Source: Azolla caroliniana (Eukaryota > Polypodiophyta). From it: DNA of 64,000 nt. Both the position numbers and the translations under genes were made by a program. Below are positions 56,818 to 64,000 of the stretch, in pieces. Positions within the stretch are counted from its first letter, which is position 1, and the number at the start of each line of letters is the position of its first letter. Location: the NCBI GenBank assembly GCA_043228905.1, contig JBHGNT010000013.1:13392001-13456000 (forward strand). Reading direction: 5' to 3'. The notes under the pieces were generated by a model. The model was not told where the DNA came from and made no database searches. It was given only the letters and a program-made list of their open reading frames with translations.

Positions 56818-59800
56818 ATGGCTTCTTCTTCTTCTTCTTCTTCTTCCTCCTCCTCCTCTCCTTTCAAGGAATCTTTGCTCCAAGGACAGGTAGCTCTGAT
56901 CACTGGCGGAGCCACAGGTATCGGATTCGAGATGGCCACGCAGTTTTGTAAGCACGGTGCCTCCGTCGCTCTCATGGGACGCCGCCAACACGTCCTGCAT
57001 GAAGCCGTCGCTTCCCTCCGAGACTCAGGATTCAAGGTTCTTATCTCTCATTTCCAATGCTCTCATTTTGTGCTCTATATATCTCATGGCTTTCTTCTCT
57101 CCATTGTTGAAATGGTTGAAAAGATCTTTGCTTTTCGTATGGACATGTATTTGCATGCATATGTTTGTATGTATAGTCTGATGCATCTTCACTGTAAATA
57201 TGGTGGATGGATTTTTCCTTAAAAAGGATATTATTTATGTATCATTTATGGGTTCTTAGTTTTAGGTTCATAGTGAATGAGACTTGGTATTATGGATGAT
57301 GATGATTTCCTTTTGTTTTCATGTTTTTGACTTCCCATTTCCTCTATATAAAACATAATGATTGTTGTCAGTTCTCATATTCTTAACTAAACACCTCTGG
57401 ATCCTGCTACGTTACTGGCCCATTTAACACAAAAGATTTGGACTTGTCAATCTACATAAGCAACAAAATAAGTAAGTAGAAAACATAACGAATGGTTTGC
57501 AGAGTTTAATTATATAAAGCCATTTATCATATGTGATATGCTCAACCCATGAAAGCAAATTTAGATCACAACTGCTGAAGTTGGGAACGATAAGCCAAAG
57601 ACCAGTTTGAATGGTACATTTGGATTTTTTATCACAAACTACAATGAAAACACAATCATTGGCAGACACATTACTGCTATCATTTTCATCAATGATTTTC
57701 ATGGTTGAATGGAATGAATCTAAATCATGAGGAATAAAAATTGGTCTGACCATTCAGCGTTATCATTTTTATCCATGATTATAAGGAACCAGAATAGAAC
57801 AATAATTGGTGTGGCCAATCCAGCTCACCTCTATATGTGTTCTCTATATTCATTTATTTCATTTCCATCTCTTTCGTGGTGTTAATATGTTTACTGCAGT
57901 TTCTAAGAGTTCTCTCTAAATTTGTAAGCACTTTATCAAGATTCTTTTATGATTTGACATTGATGGTTATTTCATGCAAGACTTTTTACATCAAGCCATT
58001 AAACTTATGAATTTAAACTTTAAATAGACACATTTTCTTGCACTCAGATACTAGTTTTCAGTTTTTTGGAGTTTTAAACTAGCGATTCCAGTCACAATCT
58101 TGAACTTATCTCTGAACTTTATGCATATACAGGCAGTTGGATTTCAAGGAGATGTGAGAAGCAAAGAAGATGCACAACGGGTAGTTGAATTGACTGTTCA
58201 AGAATTTGGGAGGTTAGATATTCTTGTAAATAATGCTGCTGGGAACTTTCTCGTGCCTGCGGAAGATCTTTCACCGAATGGTTTCCGTACTGGTAGATAT
58301 GTTTATACATGCTCATTAATATGTGTATACATCCATGCATAGAACATAATATTTGTGTTTGTGCAAGCATTCAAACGTTTGGAAATGAACACGTTTGAAA
58401 TGGGAAAAATATGTGCTCCTTTTTATCATTTATTGTCATTACAATTCAGCTCACCCTAGTGGTAAGGAGTCATGCTATTGCTGTCTATGTCTTGGGTTCA
58501 ATTCCCAATTTTCTCATCTCTCTCTCTCTCTCATTAGTACCATTTTTATAGCAAAATTTTATGTTAGTGTTATAATACTTTTTTTCTTTTCTTTTTTTAT
58601 TATTAGAACTAAGCACAACCTAGTGGTAAGTTATGGTTGTTGTGCTACTATTACTTGTGTCTTGGGTTAAATTCCCAACTTTCTCATATCCTCTTGTTAG
58701 TGTGTTAGTGTCATGTTCCTTTTTCTTCTTTTTCTTTCTTTCTTTCTTATTAGAAATTAGGTCACCCTAGTGGTAAGTTGTTATGCTACTACTGCCTATG
58801 TCATGTTTTCTTCATATTCTCAAATATAAGTTTTATGAGTTTTTGATCGTTTCTTTTTTCTTTCTTTGTTATTAGAAATTAGCTCACCCTAGTGGTAAGT
58901 TGTTATGCTACTACTGCCTATGTCATGTTTTCTTCATATTCTCGAATATATGTTTTATGAGTTTTTGAACGTTTGATTATAATTTATAATGACATATTTT
59001 GATTCAATCTCTATAGTTCATACTCATTTTTTTGTAAAGTTCTAAAGTGAGGATGATAGAGATGTCTTGATTCTTAAGAAGCATCCCAAAAGTATGCATG
59101 TGATACAATGCAAATATTGCAACCATACTTATGTTTAGCAATGGGCGCAGTTCGGTTTCGGTTTCTTGGCCTTGAAACCAAACCAAACCATTTATTTATA
59201 TTAAAAACCAAACCAAATTGTTTAAATTTTATGAAGCCATTTAAACCGAACCGTTTAGATCCGAACGGTTTAAACCAAGCCGTTTATGAAAAATTTAGAA
59301 CCAAACCAAATCAGTTTACCATAAATCAAAACCAAACCAAACCTATAAACCTATAAACCTTTAAACCAAACCACATAAGCCGAAATCGTTAAACTACTAA
59401 ACCGTGAAATTCAAACCGAACCAATAAACTGCTAAACCATGAAATTCAAAACCGAACCGAACCGAAACCAAACCGGATCATAATATTTGAAACCAAACCA
59501 AACGGTTTACTTATCTTTGAATCAATAAACCGTTAAGCCATGGCTTAACGGTTCGGTTCGGTTTGAGCCGAAACCATGCCCATTGCTACTTATGTTGGTG
59601 GTTCACAATAGATTAGAGTCCACTTATTGGGATTGAGAGTGAATCAATATATAATATAGACCATAGTCAATCCAACCCAACTTGCCAATCCAATCCAACT
59701 TTGAGATGATTTACCATACACATTTGATTGAATCATTCTCGAATGCGAATGCACGTATGGTTCATTCTATGCATCCATGTATGTATGTGTGTATGTATGC

Positions 59801-61310
59801 ATGCATGGTGTATTTATGTGTATGTATGCATGTATCTATCTATCTATATATATGTTTGCCTTTGTGACTTTTCTTTTGTACGTATTCATATGTGTAAAGT
59901 ATTCATCTATTTCCTGCTTTTCAGTTTTAGACATTGATTCAGTGGGCACATTCACAATGTGCCATGCTGCCCTGCATCATCTGAAAGTTGGAGGCACTGG
60001 AAAAACCAGGAAACATACTGGTCTCATCATTAATATCAGCGCAACACTGCATTATTCTGCGCAATGGTATCAGATCCATGTTTCAGCCGCAAAGGTAATT
60101 TTCTGCGATTCCCTTTGCATAGTTTCCATGATGCATATGCCACATTCAGCGAATCACGAAGCCTTATTAAAACTGAGGTGTTATTTTTTGCCAATCTTAT
60201 GAAATGGAGGGGTTATACTGTCAATATGGAAACCAAGTAGCATCCTGGTAATTATGGAAAAAGGGCAGAATGGTTTTCCTTGGAGAAGAGTAGGACAGAT
60301 GTATCATAAATCATGAAAATGCAGTAAAGAGTGTCATTTGTATGAGTATGTAGAAGGCATAAAACCACATATTGTCATAAATGACTCATGAATTTTCACG
60401 AATGCGCTTCCTAAATTGTAACCCTCATCTCTGTTACAATTTTCCTTTTGATCAATATCAGAAAAAGAATCATGTCCAAAAGCATGACTTTCATACAATG
60501 AATGCATTGATGTGGTTCATTCATATCACATATAAATAGTGATTTAATCAAATACAATCTAGCAAAATCACAATACAATATAAATGAATATTTGTTCAGG
60601 TAGTATGATCATGATGATGTTGTGTAATTTATAGAACAGGCGGCTATTGACAGTATAACAAGATCGCTTGCACTTGAATGGGGAGTTGACTATGGTATTC
60701 GTGTGAATGGCATTGCACCGGGTCCAATCAAAGAGACACCCGGGATGGAAAAACTTGCTCCCAATGAAGCTGATGTGTTTGGTCGCTATGCTGAAGCCAA
60801 GAACAATTGGGGTGAAAAGTGGGATATTGCAATGGCTGCAGTTTTCTTGGCCTCAGATGCTGGTAATCAATTATGCTTCCCAGCATAACCTTGTTCTTTC
60901 TTCCTTCTTATTTTTTATCAAATTATCGACTACACAATCATAGGTAATCATAAGATATTGAGGCCATCCCACAATTGAAGTAACAAAGATAGTATATTTT
61001 TGTTCAATATAGTTGAGTACATATAAAAATATAAATGGTTATATCACTCATGTATTTGAACCCAAGATCTCAGCAACTAAAGGTTAACATTTAACCATTT
61101 AACCATGTTGATTTTTTCTTCATTTAGCTCAGCGTTATGGAACTTCTAACAAATTTTTTATTCTCTATTTTAGCTAGGCATATCAACGGGGTCGTAGTTC
61201 CAGTCGATGGTGGAAGCTGGCTCCACAAGCCTCCTATTGTTCCTAAAGAGACAATAAGAGCGATTTCACGAGCTGTGGAGGCTAGATCAAGAACTAAAAG
61301 CAAACTGTAG
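56818..61310 (+). CDS. Peroxisomal 2,4-dienoyl-CoA reductase-like SDR, five exons
   Basis: Short-chain dehydrogenase/reductase predicted to reduce 2,4-dienoyl-CoA with NADPH during peroxisomal beta-oxidation of unsaturated fatty acids. Exons: 56818-57036, 58133-58292, 59925-60094, 60640-60862, 61174-61310; 909 nt, 302 aa, close to the plant family length. A run of 12 serines follows Met-Ala. The cofactor loop is TGGATGIG (about residues 29-36), the structural NNAAGNF follows, and NISATLHYSAQWYQIHVSAAK holds the active-site region and lysine. As in decadienoyl-CoA reductases, it lacks the usual YxxxK tyrosine. GIRVNGIAPGPI and VDGGSW close the fold. The last three residues, SKL, are a canonical PTS1 peroxisome signal. 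All junctions are GT-AG. Other peroxisomal SDRs remain possible. Confidence 0.93.
58443..58990 (+). repeat. Four tRNA-like repeat units in SDR intron 2
   Basis: Copies start near 58443, 58604, 58750 and 58871. Each has CTCACCCTAGTGGTAAG (A-box-like). The first two have GGGTTCAATTCCCAA or GGGTTAAATTCCCAA (B-box-like), followed by CT- or T-rich tails. Units 3 and 4 are nearly identical over about 120 bases and form a tandem pair. They resemble heads of tRNA-derived SINEs. Confidence 0.65.
59136..59588. mobile_element. hAT-type MITE in SDR intron 2
   Basis: Ends TAGCAATGGGC and GCCCATTGCTA are perfect inverted repeats, flanked by the 8-base duplication CTTATGTT (59128-59135 and 59589-59596). 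An 8-base duplication is the hAT signature. The 453-bp interior is almost wholly AAACCAAACC/AAACCGAACC-like repeats and can fold on the GGTTCGGTTT repeats at its ends. No transposase is encoded. Confidence 0.9.
61030..61110 (-). repeat. tRNA-like unit in SDR intron 4
   Basis: Minus strand reads ATGGTTAAATGGTTAAATG (A-box-like, internally duplicated) then TTGGGTTCAAATAC (B-box-like). It resembles the units in intron 2 and in the gypsy LTRs. Not a functional tRNA. Confidence 0.4.
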
Positions 61311-63662
61311 AAATGCGAGCATGTAACCACTGATTTATTTTCCAAATCAATATTCCATTACCTGCCTGCAGTACCAATATTATTGTCTAAACTTTACAAA
61401 CTTGTAACTACGAATCAATAAGTCTTCCTAATAATTTAAAATTTAAACCAACGTTCTTAAAGCTCAAATATAATCATGTCGCAGGAGAGGAGAGACTCCT
61501 AATTGATGTATTGCTGTAATGTGATATAAGTTTGGCATGATGTGGTGTAGAAAAATACTGAAATTTGAATTCAGTGTGGCTTATTCATTATTATTATTAG
61601 CAACGAAAATGGTTTCCTTGATTGAAAATTAATGTTATAGAATTTTATCATGGAGTGTAACAGCACCTACTCCTACCTATTCTACCCCAGCCAACTGATG
61701 CATAGCTGTCTGCACTGCGAGTCCTAGGTTGAACTCCAATCAATGTAATGATTCATTGTCCTAGTTTGAATTTATTAACAGATAAGGTGATGAGATTCTA
61801 TAAAGCCAAAGTAATCTCTTCCTCTATCCAACAATAGGTGGTAATAACTGTGATTAAACCAATATTGATTTTGGAAGAATTGACAAATCACCAAATGAAG
61901 GAAAAATATGCATTGTCCGACGAAAAATGAGCTGACATTAGGAAAATTCTGCATTTTTTAATGAAAAACAACCAAAAGGTCTCAAATATAATCATGTTGC
62001 AGCGAACAGTTGTGGTTCACCATAAATTAAACTGCTCACCCATCCAGAAAGCAACAAGGCAAATGCAAATGAGAGATATACGATATTTTTTTAAGAGATT
62101 CTTGAATTACATCAAGCGAAAAACTATACTAGTGTTATTTATTGAAGAAATATCCTACTGTAGATGACTTAGGCAATGGCAGGGGAGAGCGTGAAGAAAG
62201 CGAACGCTTCAAAAAATTATGTGCTACAACTATATCAAATATACTCCCACATCAATCAACTGAAATTGGGAAAGTTTTGACAGTTCTAGTGAAATAATCT
62301 GGCATTTGCAGCTGATTCATTGTTATTTTGCACTTCTCTACATGAAATGCAACTTGAAGATATCAGTAATCCTTGAAATTTTATAATGATAATAAAACTA
62401 TGGCTAAAAGTCCTATTAGTCTGGATATTCCATTAAAGAGAATGAGAATTGAGTATTTACTAATCTTACCTAAGTTAAACTGCAGTATTTTGTAATGCAA
62501 ATGAGAATTACGCATTGCTGGAATAAGAGATTCTGCCAAAAAGCCAGAGAAAGGTGCAAACCCTTATGAACATGGGTGCATGACGTGAAAACTTGTGGAT
62601 ACCTTGTCAAAGAGGCAAGAGCCGAGGCCTTGAGGTTCTGAGGGTAAACCTTGGCATCATTTGTTGATCTTCCATCACTTACTCCTCTCAATCCATGAAA
62701 ACCTAGAACTCTTTGAAGTTTTTTTAGCAATTAGAAAATTAAATTTACTCCATAGCAATCAATGATTATATATATAATATTAACATAATAATTCCCATAA
62801 CTCTCAATCCATAAAATCCTAGAACTCTTTAAAGTTACTTTAGCAATTAGAAAATTAAATTTACTCCATAGTAATCAATAACTATATATAAACATACTAA
62901 TTGCCGACAACTTTGTGTATAACAAAACAGTAGGTTTCCAGCTATCTAGAGAGATGGTCAAAAACGTCATAGTAAATAAGCAGAGCCCATGCATAAGCTG
63001 CAGAGGTGGGGCAAATCATATTGTATATATTGTGCATGAAATATTCTTTAAGCAAAAACGTTCAGAAGAGTCATTGGACAGCATACTAGGAATATATGCA
63101 AAAGCTTTTTCCTCAATAATGGTACTACTAGTGAAGAGGCCTCATGAGGACATGATTATTCAAGGTTCGGAGACAGGTCCTATGAAGCATTGAATAAAAG
63201 AGCATGCACATTAGTTTACATTTACTATTTGGCATTTCATCACAATCAGTGATTTTGGGCAGCTATTCCTGCATCCACTCTACAGATTTCACCACCACAT
63301 CATTAGTTTCAAATCCAATCACTCCTTCCAAATCATTATACACAATTGACTCCATTGACAAATCATTTTCCAGGTTAAATGAACAAGTTATCTAATAGGT
63401 ACATTCCTATTTCATAGAAAATCAAGACCTATTATGCATCATTGTGGAATTCCAGTAATTAGAAAAAACAGAAGGGATTTGGTGAAGAATACATCTTAGA
63501 CATTTATGAATATTGGTAACCTCCGCATTTGAGAGATCTATAGACATCAAAAGATGCCTAACCCATTTTAAGAGCTCCATTATTAGGCTTCACAACATTT
63601 AAAGGCAGATGAATGTTCAGGCACATCAAGATCTATGCCTTGTGAATTCTCTTTAAAATCTT
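61311..63662. other. Intergenic DNA between SDR and RING genes
   Basis: Starts with the SDR 3' UTR and ends with the RING gene 3' UTR. A unit of about 100 bases (AACTCTTTGAAGTT..TTTAGCAATTAGAAAATTAA) is duplicated at about 62690-62770 and 62800-62890. The ORF at 62470-62730 (-) has no recognised domain. No other gene seen. Confidence 0.5.
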
Positions 63663-64000
63663 TCAATTGTCTCCCATTACTGATGCTTTACATACAGGGC
63701 ACTGATTCTTTTGTACTAGCCATTGCTTGATGCATGCTAAGTGATGACTATGTCCACATTGCAGCACCCCAAGTTCAACAGTCTCCTCAAATTCTTCCTA
63801 AACAAAGTTTTACTAACAGGGTTAAAAAAGTTGCAGATTGAATAACAAATCATTTAAAACCACGGTTAATTATCTGGTAGTGTATACTTTTTGCCAATAA
63901 CCTAGGTTAGCTATTGATCAAGGATACATTCAACAATCCGTTTGCCAATAGTCAACTGCACAATGGAAGTTGATCAGTTTTATCTACCTGGCATATGGTG
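63663..64000 (-). CDS. RING-H2 E3 ubiquitin ligase, C-terminal end only
   Basis: Minus strand. The last exon 63797-63663 encodes EEFEETVELGVLQCGHSHHL and then ACIKQWLVQKNQCPVCKASV, ending MGDN and TGA. The preceding exon enters the window at 64000 and ends at 63988 (CACCATATGCCAG|GTAGAT). Joined, they give ..TICQEEFEE.., so Cys-2 of the RING is present and Cys-1 lies outside. The spacing C-x2-C..CGHxxHxxC..CPVC defines a RING-H2 domain that recruits an E2 for ubiquitin transfer. The CIKQWL..KN.CP.CK wording and the RING at the extreme C-terminus recall MBR1/MBR2-like proteins, but most of the gene is off the window. Confidence 0.85.

Noticed and set aside
59682-59937. Cys/Met/Tyr-rich ORFs before SDR exon 3
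   Set aside because: Arise from TATG-type repeats near 59775-59850 inside the intron.
62470-62730. Minus-strand ORF as an exon of the RING gene
   Set aside because: It lies downstream of the RING stop codon and has no recognised domain.

Overview
This is a nuclear window from a flowering plant. The genes are intron-rich, the intergenic DNA is AT-rich, there are many CT/GA and AT microsatellites, and plant-type Ty1/copia, Ty3/gypsy chromovirus, LINE, MITE and SINE-like repeats are present. The gene set (epsilon-type 14-3-3, secreted eight-cysteine lipid-transfer proteins, GDP-L-galactose phosphorylase, a PLS-type PPR protein, a peroxisomal SDR, a RING-H2 protein) is ordinary for an angiosperm. 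I cannot name the species. All functional assignments come from reading translations and splice sites by eye, without database searches.

Layout. 1-2.8 kb: a complete six-exon 14-3-3 gene (+). 5.4-5.9 kb: an intronless GC-rich lipid-transfer-like gene (+). 6.1-10.6 kb: repeat-rich DNA with a split duplication carrying a MITE, a four-copy 325-bp tandem array and an old LINE 3' end. 10.7-16.9 kb: two broken LTR retrotransposons back to back, a copia (+) and a chromodomain gypsy (-), both missing the catalytic reverse-transcriptase core. 17-26 kb: a layered nest holding a tandem duplication, a solo LTR and a complete, apparently very young copia element (20121-25545, target-site duplication GTTTA, LTRs differing at one base). 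25.8-29.3 kb: a LINE ORF1-like zinc-knuckle relic split by a MITE and two LTRs. 29-39.5 kb: AT-rich, nearly gene-free DNA with a short 5'-truncated LINE bounded by a 20-bp duplication.

40.5-44.3 kb: the GDP-L-galactose phosphorylase (VTC2/GGP) gene (+), the committed step of ascorbate synthesis. Its leader holds the ACG-initiated regulatory uORF known for this family. Here the uORF frame stays open past the main AUG and stops only after the first coding splice, which uses a GC-AG intron. 47.2-47.6 kb: a second, AT-rich lipid-transfer-like gene. 49.2-52.3 kb: a PPR gene (-) whose first two exons encode an OSB-like PDF motif and whose second intron is a tandem array repeating its own 3' splice site. 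56.8-61.3 kb: a five-exon peroxisomal 2,4-dienoyl-CoA reductase-like SDR ending in SKL. Its introns carry tRNA-like repeats and a hAT-type MITE. 63.7-64.0 kb: the 3' end of a RING-H2 E3 ligase gene (-) that runs off the window.

The genes do not form a pathway or cluster; they are independent single-gene units separated by transposon-derived DNA. The most useful leads are the overlapping GGP uORF, the PDF-PPR architecture with its repeated splice acceptor, the young intact copia, and gypsy LTRs whose ends read as tRNA-like A-box/B-box units on the antisense strand.
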